Below are positions 9,061 to 17,282 of a DNA stretch of 55,953 nucleotides, in pieces (within the stretch, counting starts at the first letter, position 1; each line of letters begins with the position of its first letter). A program made the position numbers and the translations under genes. Under the pieces are notes generated by a model that was not told the origin of the DNA, did not search any database, and was given only the letters and a program-made list of their open reading frames with translations. Source of the stretch: Lachnospiraceae bacterium (GTDB lineage: Bacteria > Bacillota > Clostridia > Lachnospirales > Lachnospiraceae); NCBI GenBank assembly GCA_014804695.1, contig JAAUZJ010000053.1, positions 1 through 55,953 on the forward strand. The letters are read 5' to 3'.

Positions 9061-9120
9061 AATCTGCAATGTTTGCACTGGCGTTTATGGCGTCCGGTAT
9101 GCAGGCATTGCAGATTTTGA
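9061..9120 (+). terminator. Stem-loop after the permease gene (weak terminator or processing site)
   Basis: Eleven-base perfect arms at 9061-9071 and 9106-9116, followed by TTTT. The 34-base loop can fold further around GGCG/CGTC. The T-run is short, so partial termination or mRNA processing between transporter and enzyme genes is more likely than a full stop. Confidence 0.5.
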
Positions 9121-9145
9121 TAAATGGTAGAAAGGTATAATTTAT

Positions 9146-9835
9146 ATGGCAACGATATATTGGGCTGGTGATTCCACCGTACAGTATAATGGTATTAAGA
9201 CATATCCCCAGACAGGGATCGCTCAGGTGTTCAATCTTTTTATAAAGCCTGAAGTACAAATTTCGAATCATGCCAAGAACGGCAGAAGTACAAAAAGTTT
9301 CATAGATGAGTCCAGACTGGCTGAGATTTATGATAAGATAACAGAAGGAGATTTCCTTTTTATCCAGTTTGGGCACAATGATGAAAAGAAAGATGACCCT
9401 GCCAGATTTACCGAACCTTTTTCGGAATTCATGGTGAATCTTGAGAAATTTGTAAATGTCGCCAGAAATAAAAAGGCATATCCGGTAATCATAACGCCTG
9501 TTGAGAGAAGAAATTATATAGATAAAAGTGAGCCATGCGAGTTTGATCATACTGACTATGTTGCAGCAATGAAGCAGACAGCTGAGAAGCTGAATGTGCC
9601 GCTTATTGATTTAAACAGCATGAGCCGCGCGGAACTTGACAGGATTGGATTAGAGGCATCTAAAGACTGGTATATGCATTTACCGGTAGGTAAGTATCCT
9701 TATCATATGGAAGGTCTTGCCGACAACACCCATTTGAAATATGCGGGTGCAGTGGCATATGGCGGATGTATTGCAAGAGGTCTTAAGGAACTTGGCGGAA
9801 TCTATGAGGATTTATTATTAGAAGATTTAATATAG
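9146..9835 (+). CDS. Rhamnogalacturonan acetylesterase-like SGNH hydrolase (CE12 type)
   Basis: This 229-residue protein has the SGNH blocks in order: nucleophile Ser10 in AGDSTV, the block II region with NHAKNGRST, block III QFGHND (Asn78) and block V DNTHLKYAGA (Asp193/His196). The GDSTVQ plus FGHND plus DxxHL pattern is that of carbohydrate esterase family 12, which removes acetyl groups from rhamnogalacturonan (B. subtilis YesT/RhgT). No signal peptide is present, so it should act in the cytoplasm on imported acetylated oligosaccharides. It lies in the same direction as the transporter, 107 bases downstream, and is followed by a good terminator. Family confident; exact substrate inferred from neighbours. 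Confidence 0.88.
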   Translation: MATIYWAGDSTVQYNGIKTYPQTGIAQVFNLFIKPEVQISNHAKNGRSTKSFIDESRLAEIYDKITEGDFLFIQFGHNDEKKDDPARFTEPFSEFMVNLEKFVNVARNKKAYPVIITPVERRNYIDKSEPCEFDHTDYVAAMKQTAEKLNVPLIDLNSMSRAELDRIGLEASKDWYMHLPVGKYPYHMEGLADNTHLKYAGAVAYGGCIARGLKELGGIYEDLLLEDLI

Positions 9836-9843
9836 GAAAAATT

Positions 9844-9876
9844 AAATGGCTTGGACTTTTGTCTGAGCCATTTTTG
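9844..9876 (+). terminator. Rho-independent terminator after the CE12 gene
   Basis: Stem AAATGGCT (9844-9851) with AGCCATTT (9866-9873), continued inside by GAC/GTC around a TTTT loop, then a run of five T (9871-9875) shared with the stem end. This would end the transporter-esterase transcript before the first GH43 gene. Confidence 0.8.
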
Positions 9877-9985
9877 TTATATAATGATTGTAGATGATTG
9901 TGAAATGATATTCAGTGGCATGAACTTAGACAATAATAGTTTGGTAAATATATAGCAACGAATAAAACGAGAGGAGACGATTGTA

Positions 9986-11548
9986 ATGGAACATTTATGG
10001 AAAGCAGATTTAGAGGACGGTAATTTTAGGAATCCGGTATTATTCGCGGATTATTCGGACCCTGATGTAATCAGGGTGGGGGATACATATTATATGACGG
10101 CATCCAGCTTTAATTATGTGCCGGGGCTGCCTATTCTTATTTCTAAGGATTTGGTCAACTGGAAGCTGGTAAACTATGCTTTGGATAATATAAATTATGA
10201 CAAATATGATATTCCTCAACATTCTAAGGGAGTATGGGCACCGGCAATGAGATATCATAACGATTGTTATTATATATACTACGGTATGCCGGATGAAGGA
10301 ATTTTTATGGTGAGGACCAAAGATCCCTTGGGTAAGTGGGATGAACCTGTACTTGTGTTAGAAGCAAAGGGGTTGATCGATCCATGTCCTTTCTGGGATG
10401 AAGATGGCAAAGTTTATCTTATTCATGGATATGCCAAGAGCCGCATCGGTTTTAAGAGTTACCTTGGAATCTTCGAACTTTCGTCCGATGGAAGCAAGGC
10501 AGTAACAGAGGATCACATTCTTTATAATGGCGTTGAAACCCAACATACAATAGAAGGTCCTAAGGTATATAAACGGAACGGTTTTTATTACATTCTGGCT
10601 CCGGCAGGCGGAGTAAGGAGAGGGTGGCAGACTGCACTGCGCTCTAAGAATATTTACGGACCTTATGAAGAAAAAATTGTTATGAAGCAGGGGAATAGCA
10701 AGATTAACGGCCCTCATCAGGGCGGTTTGGTAGATACAATTAACGGAGACGAATGGTTTATTCATTTTCAAGACAGAGGCTTATATGGACGTATCGTGCA
10801 TATGCAGCCTGTAGTATGGGAAAATGACTGGCCGGTGATGGGTATCAATGCGTCGGATGGCTGTGGAGAGCCTTGTGAGGTCTGCCATAAACCTAACACC
10901 GGAATTGTTGAAAAAGCGGCCTCTTTGGGAGCATCCGATGATTTTGAGGACGATAAACTTAATCTGATGTGGCAGTGGCTTGGAAATTATAAGGAATCAT
11001 TTTATTCTCTGACCGAAAGAAAAGGCTTCCTAAGGTTATATGCCTTAAATCCTTCCGGTAAGTCCGAACCTATTTTATGGGAGAGTCCTAATGTGTTGAC
11101 TCAGAAACTGGTGTGTCCGTTTTTCAAGGCAACAGCGGCATTAAATCTGACATCTCTGTCAGAAAATGAGCAGGCAGGTATGGTAATGATGGGCGGTCAC
11201 TATGCCTATATTGCGGGGAGAATTATAAACGGTAAGAAGACGGCTGTGTTTGCTGAAGCCTACGATGAAGGTGAAAATGTTAAGGAAAGACTTACTTTGT
11301 TAAAAGAACTTGCGGAAGGCGAGGAAAAGATATATATTTCATTTGTAATGGAAGATAGCGGCGATGGTCCGGTATTTAAAATGTATTATTCATTGGATGG
11401 AAAAGAAGAGATAAATGTTCCGACAACATTTATGCCATCGGATCATACCTGGGTTGGAGCAAAAATCGGACTTTTTGCTAATGTAATGGAAGCAAATGAA
11501 AAGGGCGGATATGCTGATTTTGAGTATATTCATGTTACTGCGGTTTAA
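9986..11548 (+). CDS. Glycoside hydrolase family 43 (beta-xylosidase / arabinofuranosidase-like)
   Basis: This 520-residue, two-domain enzyme has a five-bladed GH43 domain at about 1-310 and a C-terminal beta-sandwich (GH43_C2/DUF1349-like) at about 315-520. The three catalytic acids are visible by alignment to XynB3-type enzymes: base Asp25 in SDPDVI, pKa-modulating Asp132 in GLIDPCPF, acid Glu190 in TIEGPKVY. The YVPGLPILISKDLVNW segment is typical of the xylosidase-like branch. No signal peptide is present. In this setting it probably trims arabinose, galactose or xylose side chains from imported pectic oligosaccharides. GAGAGGAG lies just before the ATG. The sugar specificity cannot be settled from sequence. 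Confidence 0.92.
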   Translation: MEHLWKADLEDGNFRNPVLFADYSDPDVIRVGDTYYMTASSFNYVPGLPILISKDLVNWKLVNYALDNINYDKYDIPQHSKGVWAPAMRYHNDCYYIYYGMPDEGIFMVRTKDPLGKWDEPVLVLEAKGLIDPCPFWDEDGKVYLIHGYAKSRIGFKSYLGIFELSSDGSKAVTEDHILYNGVETQHTIEGPKVYKRNGFYYILAPAGGVRRGWQTALRSKNIYGPYEEKIVMKQGNSKINGPHQGGLVDTINGDEWFIHFQDRGLYGRIVHMQPVVWENDWPVMGINASDGCGEPCEVCHKPNTGIVEKAASLGASDDFEDDKLNLMWQWLGNYKESFYSLTERKGFLRLYALNPSGKSEPILWESPNVLTQKLVCPFFKATAALNLTSLSENEQAGMVMMGGHYAYIAGRIINGKKTAVFAEAYDEGENVKERLTLLKELAEGEEKIYISFVMEDSGDGPVFKMYYSLDGKEEINVPTTFMPSDHTWVGAKIGLFANVMEANEKGGYADFEYIHVTAV

Positions 11549-11550
11549 TG

Positions 11551-11616
11551 CCACGAACTTAGTGCAACAACAGATAATTTACGAAGTAAATTTTCTGTTG
11601 TTGCACTAAGTTCTGG
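11551..11616 (+). repeat. Long hairpin: 28-bp inverted repeat, palindromic element
   Basis: The arms 11555-11582 and 11586-11613 pair over 28 bases with one mismatch around a GAA loop; CCA/TGG extends it outward with a one-base bulge. There is no T-run. The outer arm GAACTTAG recurs in the palindrome at 16629. It lies between the two GH43 genes. It could act as a transcript stabiliser, but the length and shared edge suggest an interspersed palindromic element. Confidence 0.75.
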
Positions 11617-11661
11617 TATTGAAACAAGCATAACTATTAAATAAACAGAAAGGATCAGCAT

Positions 11662-13584
11662 ATGAAATTACAGGAAGCGATTAAGGCACAGGATTTAGAT
11701 GAAGTAAAACGTATTCTGGAAATTGAGCCTAACCGTATTGATGATAAAACCGATGACGGTATTCCTTTATGTCTATACGCGGCTCAGATTGGGAATTTTC
11801 CGATTGTGAAATATATTGTTGAGTATACGAGGGCAAGCATGAATACGGTGGATGATGAGAATCGTAATATTCTTCACTATGCTGCTATGTCAGGCAATAT
11901 CGAAATGAACCGGTATCTTGTGGAAAAAGTCGGAATGGATATTACTTCAGGGGATAAGAATCTGGTGACGCCGTATCAGATTGCGTGGGAAAAAGATCAT
12001 AAAGATTTGCTTGCCTACTATGAGAAATGTGTTGGTGCAGCTTATGAGGATATGTATCACAATCCAGTCCGTACAGGCATGTTTCCTGATCCTTCTATTG
12101 CAAGAGTGGGCGAAGATTATTATATGGTAAATTCTTCGTTTATCTTCTTCCCGTGTATTCCGGTTTCGCACTCTAAGGATTTGATAAATTGGGATATAAT
12201 AGGATATGCCATAACAAATCCCGATTGGGCAAAGTTGGACGAGCTTGAAGGCGGAAGAGGTTATTGGGCACCGGATATTTCATATGATAACGGAATTTTT
12301 TATATCACGGCGACCTATCGTTTAAACGATACCGGAACCGTTTACAGAAAGCAGATTGTAGTTTCTTCGGACAAGCCGGAGGGACCGTATTCGGAACCGG
12401 CAATTATAGAGGAGGACGGAATAGATCCATCTATTTTTCATGAGGATGGAAGGCATTATATGCTGCTTAACAGAGGTGCAAGGATTTTTGAACTCAGCAG
12501 CGATTGTAAGGAGAAGATAACAGAAGCCGCTCTGTTATATTATGGTGACCACAAACGGGCACCGGAAGGACCGCATATTCTGAAAAAGGACGGATACTAT
12601 TATCTTTTCCTTGCAGAAGGCGGGACAGGACCTGGACATAGAATTACCGTAGCCAGAAGCAGGGAGCTTATGGGAAATTATGAACCCTGCCCATACAATC
12701 CGATTATGCGGCAGATGGACGAAAAGGCGGCAATACAGCGCTGCGGGCATGGAAAGCCGGTATGCACTCAGAATGGTGAGTGGTACATGGTGTATTTATG
12801 CGGAAGAAGGCTTGATGATAAGTATAGTATATTGGGACGGGAAACTGCGATTGATCCTATTACATGGACGCAGGATGGCTGGCCGATAGTTAATAACTTG
12901 AAGGGACCAAGCGTGTTGCAAATAAAACCAAATCTGACAAGAACGTCAGAAACGACAAATATGTCAGAGGAAGGATTGACCGACAAAGTCAAAATATTTG
13001 AAAATGGGATGCCCAAAGATTTTCTTACACCAAGACCACCGGAAAAAGACGGAATAAGCTTTAATAATGGAAATCTTATACTAAAGGGAAGTCGTTATCC
13101 GCTCTCGACTGTAGATTCCAGAAACATCCTTGTAAGAAGGCAGAGCGCCTTTTGTTTTAGGGCGGAGGCGGATTTTAGGGTTCCTGAACTTTCAGAGGGG
13201 CAGGAGACCGGGATTACATGCTATTATGATGAAAATACGTGGGTATGCTTTTTCATTTCAAAAGAGAAAGATTCTTACTTCCTGCAGGTAAAGGAGCACA
13301 TTGGAAAGGTGGATATACCTCACGATAAAAAAATGATCGATAATCCGGTGAGCGGGAAATATATGCTTGGGGTTGAGACTAAGTATTTGCATAGACGCTT
13401 TTATTATGGTAAATTGGAAGGAGAAACAAAAACGATAACGGAGGTGCCCTGTGTATACTACTTATGCGATGAAGGCGTTTCAATGGGAAAACGTTTTACG
13501 GGAGCAATGGTAGGGATGTATGGATATGCAGGAGATAAACCGCTTTTCATAGAATATGAAGATTTTCGCTATCAGGAATTATAG
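11662..13584 (+). CDS. Ankyrin-repeat / GH43 fusion glycosidase
   Basis: This 640-residue protein has three parts. Residues 1 to about 125 are ankyrin repeats (PLCLYAAQIGNFPIVKYIVE; NILHYAAMSGNIEMNRYLVE). Residues about 130-435 form a GH43 domain with base Asp143 (MFPDPSI), Asp255 (DGIDPSIF) and acid Glu302 (APEGPHI). Residues about 450-640 form a beta-sandwich of the GH43_C2 kind. No signal peptide is present, so it is cytoplasmic. The ATG follows AAAGGATC. Ankyrin repeats mediate protein contacts and are an uncommon partner for GH43, so they may dock the enzyme to another enzyme of the pathway; that is inference. It is likely a second side-chain exoglycosidase of the pectin locus. Confidence 0.9.
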   Translation: MKLQEAIKAQDLDEVKRILEIEPNRIDDKTDDGIPLCLYAAQIGNFPIVKYIVEYTRASMNTVDDENRNILHYAAMSGNIEMNRYLVEKVGMDITSGDKNLVTPYQIAWEKDHKDLLAYYEKCVGAAYEDMYHNPVRTGMFPDPSIARVGEDYYMVNSSFIFFPCIPVSHSKDLINWDIIGYAITNPDWAKLDELEGGRGYWAPDISYDNGIFYITATYRLNDTGTVYRKQIVVSSDKPEGPYSEPAIIEEDGIDPSIFHEDGRHYMLLNRGARIFELSSDCKEKITEAALLYYGDHKRAPEGPHILKKDGYYYLFLAEGGTGPGHRITVARSRELMGNYEPCPYNPIMRQMDEKAAIQRCGHGKPVCTQNGEWYMVYLCGRRLDDKYSILGRETAIDPITWTQDGWPIVNNLKGPSVLQIKPNLTRTSETTNMSEEGLTDKVKIFENGMPKDFLTPRPPEKDGISFNNGNLILKGSRYPLSTVDSRNILVRRQSAFCFRAEADFRVPELSEGQETGITCYYDENTWVCFFISKEKDSYFLQVKEHIGKVDIPHDKKMIDNPVSGKYMLGVETKYLHRRFYYGKLEGETKTITEVPCVYYLCDEGVSMGKRFTGAMVGMYGYAGDKPLFIEYEDFRYQEL

Positions 13585-13601
13585 AGGTTGCAATAGACTG
13601 A

Positions 13602-14954
13602 ATGAACAAAAAGAATAATCGCGAGATTTTGCTAAGTGGAAGCATGATAAAAGCAATTCTGATCCTTACGGTTCCGGTTATGATTAACAGCTTTTTACAA
13701 ACGATGTATAATCTTACGGATACGTATTGGCTCGGGAAGCTGGGTACGGAGGAACTTGCCGCAATTAATCTGGTAACGCCGATGCAGAATATTGTAATAC
13801 AATTTGGATCGGGAATTACGGTGGCAGGCTCGGTACTGATTTCTCAGTATCTGGGAGCTAAAAGAGACGATGATGCAAGAAGCATGGCAAACCAGATATT
13901 TGCCTGTGCGATAATTTTTTCACTTATATGTGTGACTGCCTGCGTTATTGCAACGCCGGCTATTGTAACGTGGCTTGGCGCCACGGGAGAGACTTGGAGC
14001 TGTGGAAAAACTTATTTGCAGTTTGTTATTATTGATATGCCTTTTCTGTATACCGTAAATATTTATGCGGCGATCCGTCAGGCACAGGGCGATACTGTTC
14101 GTCCGATGTTCTTAAATCTTGGCGGTATCATAATTAATATGATATTGGATCCGCTGCTCATGGTGGTATTTAATCTGGGAGTGATGGGTGCAGCCCTTGC
14201 TACGGTGGCAGCTAAAGCAATTCCGGCAGTTGTCGCATTCATTTTATTGCATAATAAGAAAGATGACGTTCACTTAAATTTAAGTAAACTTAGATTTGAA
14301 AAGGAAAAAATAAAAAATATCCTTGTAGTAGGGCTTCCTACCGCGATAGGCGGAAGCACAATGCAGTTTGGCTTCCTGTTGATGACCAGAAACGTACTAA
14401 AATATGGTACTCAGGCGATGGCGGCTTATGGAATAGGAAATAAGATCAACAGCCTTATAACTTTGCCGACAAATGGAATCGGTTCGGCAGTTGCCACAAT
14501 CGTAGGACAAAATGTGGGAGCTGAGCAGTACGAGAGAGCTGAGGAAGGCTATCGTCTGTCCATGAAGATCAGTGTTGTATTTTTGTTTGTGGGCGGTATG
14601 ATTTTATCGAGGATGCCAATATCGACTGCTATAGTCAAAATCTTTTCAGATGATGAGCAGGTAATCGCTATGGCAGCGGAGTTCCTAAGCATTATGGCGT
14701 TCTGGTGTTTTGCCAACGGAGTCTACAATTCGAGTATGGGCCTGTTTCAGGGGAGCGGGCATACCGAAGTGACGATGATCATAGATGCCGCAAGGCTGTG
14801 GGTATTCCGCTTTGCCACTCTTTTTATATGTGAAGTGTGGCTGCATATGGGAGTACGCAGTGTGTGGTATTCGGTTGTAGTAAGTAATGGACTGTCAGCT
14901 GTGTTCTTGTATATAGTTTATAGAACGGGCTATTGGAAAAAGAAGCGGATTTAG
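13602..14954 (+). CDS. MATE family transporter
   Basis: This 450-residue protein has about twelve hydrophobic segments in two homologous halves, as in the DinF/NorM multidrug and toxic compound extrusion family. The N-terminus (PVMINSFLQTMYNLTDTYWLGKLG) and the internal region with NLGGIIINMILDPLLM are characteristic. It uses a cation gradient to export substrates across the cell membrane. It begins 17 bases after the ankyrin-GH43 gene and precedes GH105, so it is embedded in the pectin operon. A sugar or by-product exporter role is possible but unproven. No defect is seen. Confidence 0.93.
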   Translation: MNKKNNREILLSGSMIKAILILTVPVMINSFLQTMYNLTDTYWLGKLGTEELAAINLVTPMQNIVIQFGSGITVAGSVLISQYLGAKRDDDARSMANQIFACAIIFSLICVTACVIATPAIVTWLGATGETWSCGKTYLQFVIIDMPFLYTVNIYAAIRQAQGDTVRPMFLNLGGIIINMILDPLLMVVFNLGVMGAALATVAAKAIPAVVAFILLHNKKDDVHLNLSKLRFEKEKIKNILVVGLPTAIGGSTMQFGFLLMTRNVLKYGTQAMAAYGIGNKINSLITLPTNGIGSAVATIVGQNVGAEQYERAEEGYRLSMKISVVFLFVGGMILSRMPISTAIVKIFSDDEQVIAMAAEFLSIMAFWCFANGVYNSSMGLFQGSGHTEVTMIIDAARLWVFRFATLFICEVWLHMGVRSVWYSVVVSNGLSAVFLYIVYRTGYWKKKRI

Positions 14955-15005
14955 GTGACTGCGAATTATAAAAAATATAGATAACGAAAGGAGTACAGTT
15001 ACAAA

Positions 15006-16112
15006 ATGAAAGCAGAAAACTTTATCGATCAATATCTGAAGGGGTATAATAATTACAAGAAGTACTGGAATTATGAGGACGGCTGCGTACTCATGGGAGC
15101 AAAGAAAATGTATGATGCTACTAAGGATGAAAAGTATTTTACATTTCTTGAGGAATACCTTAAACCTTTTGTTTTGGAGGATGGTACGATAACAAATTAT
15201 CAGACAGATAAATTCAGCATTGACAGTATAAACTGTAGTAAGATTTTGTTTTTCATGTATGATAAGACCGGAGATGAGAAATATCGTAAGGCGATTGAGT
15301 TTACGATGGAATTTTTGCGTAAGCATCCAAGATGCGGCTGCGGGAACTTTATTCATAAGCAGGTTTATCCCAGTCAGATATGGTTGGACGGAATGTATAT
15401 GGCGCAGCCTTTTTATATGGAATACGAGACCAAATATAATAAAAAGGGTAATTACAAAGATATCGTAAAACAGTTTGAAAATGTTCAAAAATACATATAC
15501 GACGAGAAGAAAGGCCTGTGTTATCACGCTTATGATGAAGCAAAAGAGCAGTTCTGGGCAGATAAGACAACTGGCTGTTCACCTAATTTCTGGCTAAGAA
15601 GCATGGGCTGGTATCTTATGGCGCTTGTAGATGTTATGGACAAGATGAGTATTGAAATTTACGAACAGTACAGAAAGATTCAGGATATTTTTAAATTAAT
15701 GCATAAGGGTATCATGCAGTATCAGGATAAAGAAACCAAACTCTTTTATCAGGTAATCGACAGAAGCGACGTAGAGGGCAACTATCTGGAAACTTCGGGA
15801 AGTGCGATGATAGCTTATGCTATTATCAAAGCATGCCGCCTTGGGGCTTTATCAAAAGAAAAGTATGCCGCTTCGGGTATGGAAATTGTGGAAAGCCTGA
15901 TCAATTATAAGATGATAGAAGAGGGCGGAAGTCTTCATTTGACAGGAATCTGCAGCGTGGCAGGACTTGGACCGGATGACAGACCGGAAAGAGACGGAAG
16001 TGTTGAGTATTATCTTTCTGAGAAAATTGTTTCCGATGATGCTAAGGGTGTTGGACCGTTTATGATGGCTTATGGGGAGTATTTGCAGCTTAAGAAGGAG
16101 CTGGAGGATTAA
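15006..16112 (+). CDS. Unsaturated rhamnogalacturonyl hydrolase, GH105 (YteR/YesR type)
   Basis: This 368-residue alpha/alpha barrel belongs to GH105. It removes the 4,5-unsaturated galacturonyl residue from the non-reducing end of rhamnogalacturonan disaccharides left by lyases, by hydrating the double bond. Asp73 in FSIDSINC and the catalytic Asp128 in IWLDGMYM correspond to the YteR pair Asp88/Asp143, and NFWLRSMGWY and SGSAMIAYAI are family stretches. The N-terminus has no signal peptide. GAAAGGAG lies 11 bases before the ATG. This gene gives the clearest substrate clue for the whole locus, because unsaturated rhamnogalacturonan ends are its known target. Confidence 0.93.
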   Translation: MKAENFIDQYLKGYNNYKKYWNYEDGCVLMGAKKMYDATKDEKYFTFLEEYLKPFVLEDGTITNYQTDKFSIDSINCSKILFFMYDKTGDEKYRKAIEFTMEFLRKHPRCGCGNFIHKQVYPSQIWLDGMYMAQPFYMEYETKYNKKGNYKDIVKQFENVQKYIYDEKKGLCYHAYDEAKEQFWADKTTGCSPNFWLRSMGWYLMALVDVMDKMSIEIYEQYRKIQDIFKLMHKGIMQYQDKETKLFYQVIDRSDVEGNYLETSGSAMIAYAIIKACRLGALSKEKYAASGMEIVESLINYKMIEEGGSLHLTGICSVAGLGPDDRPERDGSVEYYLSEKIVSDDAKGVGPFMMAYGEYLQLKKELED

Positions 16113-16132
16113 GTTGGGTTCGGCTGAGAGTT

Positions 16133-16455
16133 AAGTTGTGAGGTCAAATCGGACAATAGATGTGGCTGCGGCGAGGGTGTGGCGGCTGTATAATAAGCTG
16201 TACAGGTGTTGGATGTACGGAAATAAGAAATTCTAAACATTCCTATTGGGAGTGTTGGTAACGGACGCAAGCGGGGCAAATTCGCCATCCATGGCGAAGC
16301 TGCCCCTTTTCGGAACATCGTGTTCCGAAATTGCTGGGTACTTAGTCGGAATGTAAGAATTTCTAAATTCCTTCCATAGACACCAGTACAGCTTATTATA
16401 CAGTCGCCACCCCTGCCGCAGCCACATCTATTGTCCGATTTGACATTTACAACTT
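16133..16455. repeat. 323-nt giant imperfect inverted repeat (MITE-like element or structured RNA)
   Basis: The left arm (16133-16210) and right arm (16381-16455) are near-identical in inverted orientation over about 75 bases, both ending in AAGTTGT/ACAACTT. The similarity continues inward through the AAGAAATTCTAAACATTCC region (16226-16244) and its partner near 16348-16370. The centre contains two nested hairpins: GGGGCA/TGCCCC enclosing TCGCCAT/ATGGCGA (16273-16306, then TTTT), and CGGAACA/TGTTCCG (16311-16327). Arm differences are scattered rather than confined to the tips. No target-site duplication was recognised. It may be a non-autonomous mobile element or the template of a long double-stranded RNA. 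Confidence 0.8.
16273..16310 (+). terminator. Hairpin with T4 tail inside the large palindrome
   Basis: GGGGCA at 16273-16278 pairs with TGCCCC at 16301-16306, with an inner TCGCCAT/ATGGCGA stem, and TTTT follows. It could end transcription from the GH105 gene about 160 bases upstream. Confidence 0.4.
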
Positions 16456-16628
16456 TTGAATGATACACTGTTGGTCACCATGGGCTATTGGGGGGCGGAA
16501 GGTTGACGTGGCAGAATTAGAAAAAAATATAAATAAATTTTAAAAAGTTGAAGATAATGTGGTGGGTTTTTCGTTTTAATATGTAGAAAGCCCATGGTGA
16601 TTGTCGCAGCCTCTTTTGTCGAGAACCA

Positions 16629-16710
16629 GAACTTAGGTAATATAAATAAAAACGGGGCGACCTTCGCTCCCGCGGTTCGAGCCCCGTTTTTATTTATATT
16701 ACCTAAGTTC
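16629..16710. repeat. Palindromic element, copy 1 (30-bp perfect stem, 22-nt loop)
   Basis: The arms 16629-16658 and 16681-16710 are perfectly complementary. The inner 17 bases of each arm and the whole 22-base loop (16659-16680), a 56-nt core at 16642-16697, are identical to the element at 20806-20887. The outer 13 bases of each arm differ from that copy but remain paired. The core carries AAAAACGGGGC and GCCCCGTTTTT, so on either strand it looks like a terminator. Confidence 0.85.
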
Positions 16711-16781
16711 GTCACTCCACACAACCCGGCTTCACAATCATCCATGCAGAGGGAGGTGGTCGTATACGCAGGGAAGAACAG

Positions 16782-17282
16782 TTGAGCGAATTGATTGATT
16801 CTTACCAAAATCTTGTATTTTCCATTTGTTATAAGATGACGGCAGATTATTTTGCCGCAGAAGACCTTGCGCAGGACACCTTTCTTTCTGCATATGAGCA
16901 TTTAAGAAGTTTTGACGGAACTAATGCTAAGGCGTGGATTTGCAGAATTGCAACCAATAAGTGTCTCGATTATATGTCCAATTCCGGTAGACGGAGTATT
17001 CCTACAGAGGATATTTATCTGGAGGGTGAGAAAAAAGTCGCACCGGTCGCGGATACGCCTGAAAATATCTGTATGGAGAATGAGGTAAAAGAGATGCTTC
17101 TTCTGAATTGTCAGAGGTTGAAGCCGCCATATAATGAAATTGCGAAAGCATATTATTATGACGAAATGGATGTAAACGAAATTGCCAAAAGCAGAGGGCT
17201 GAAGATTAAGACAGTGCAAACCCAGATTTACAGGGCAAGAGCCATGCTTAGAAAAATATACAGAAAGGAGGACAGTGCATGA
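16782..17282 (+). CDS. ECF-type RNA polymerase sigma factor
   Basis: This 166-residue group 4 sigma factor has region 2 at about 5-70 with DYFAAEDLAQDTFLSAYEHL and the AWICRIATNKCLDY segment, and a region 4 helix-turn-helix at about 110-160 with MDVNEIAKSRGLKIKTVQTQIYRAR. The annotated start is a TTG with AGGGAAG 5 bases upstream. However, the frame stays open upstream, and the strongest ribosome site, GGGAGGTGG at 16751-16759, is placed for an ATA codon at 16764, so translation may begin there with six more residues. The ATGA overlap with the next gene shows coupling to a probable anti-sigma factor. Target promoters are unknown. Confidence 0.92.
   Translation: MSELIDSYQNLVFSICYKMTADYFAAEDLAQDTFLSAYEHLRSFDGTNAKAWICRIATNKCLDYMSNSGRRSIPTEDIYLEGEKKVAPVADTPENICMENEVKEMLLLNCQRLKPPYNEIAKAYYYDEMDVNEIAKSRGLKIKTVQTQIYRARAMLRKIYRKEDSA

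Larger units (their letters stand above)
16113..16781 (+). other. 669-bp intergenic region with two palindromic elements
   Basis: No credible gene is present. Open frames here are by-products of the inverted repeats. The region holds a 323-nt imperfect palindrome (16133-16455), a 30-bp perfect hairpin (16629-16710), and the A/T-rich stretch 16519-16560 that may contain the promoter of the downstream sigma operon, though no standard -35/-10 pair is convincing. Confidence 0.7.

Noticed and set aside
11564..11569. TGCAAC resembling the -35 box of the sigma-WG promoter
   Set aside because: It belongs to the left arm of a hairpin and no TCTCTAT follows at 17 bases.
16109..16468. Overlapping open frames on the minus strand
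   Set aside because: They lie inside the 323-nt inverted repeat and result from its composition.
16594..16785. Open frame on the plus strand across the 16629 palindrome
   Set aside because: It reads through both arms of the perfect hairpin and has repeated, mirror-like residues; it has no ribosome site or family similarity.
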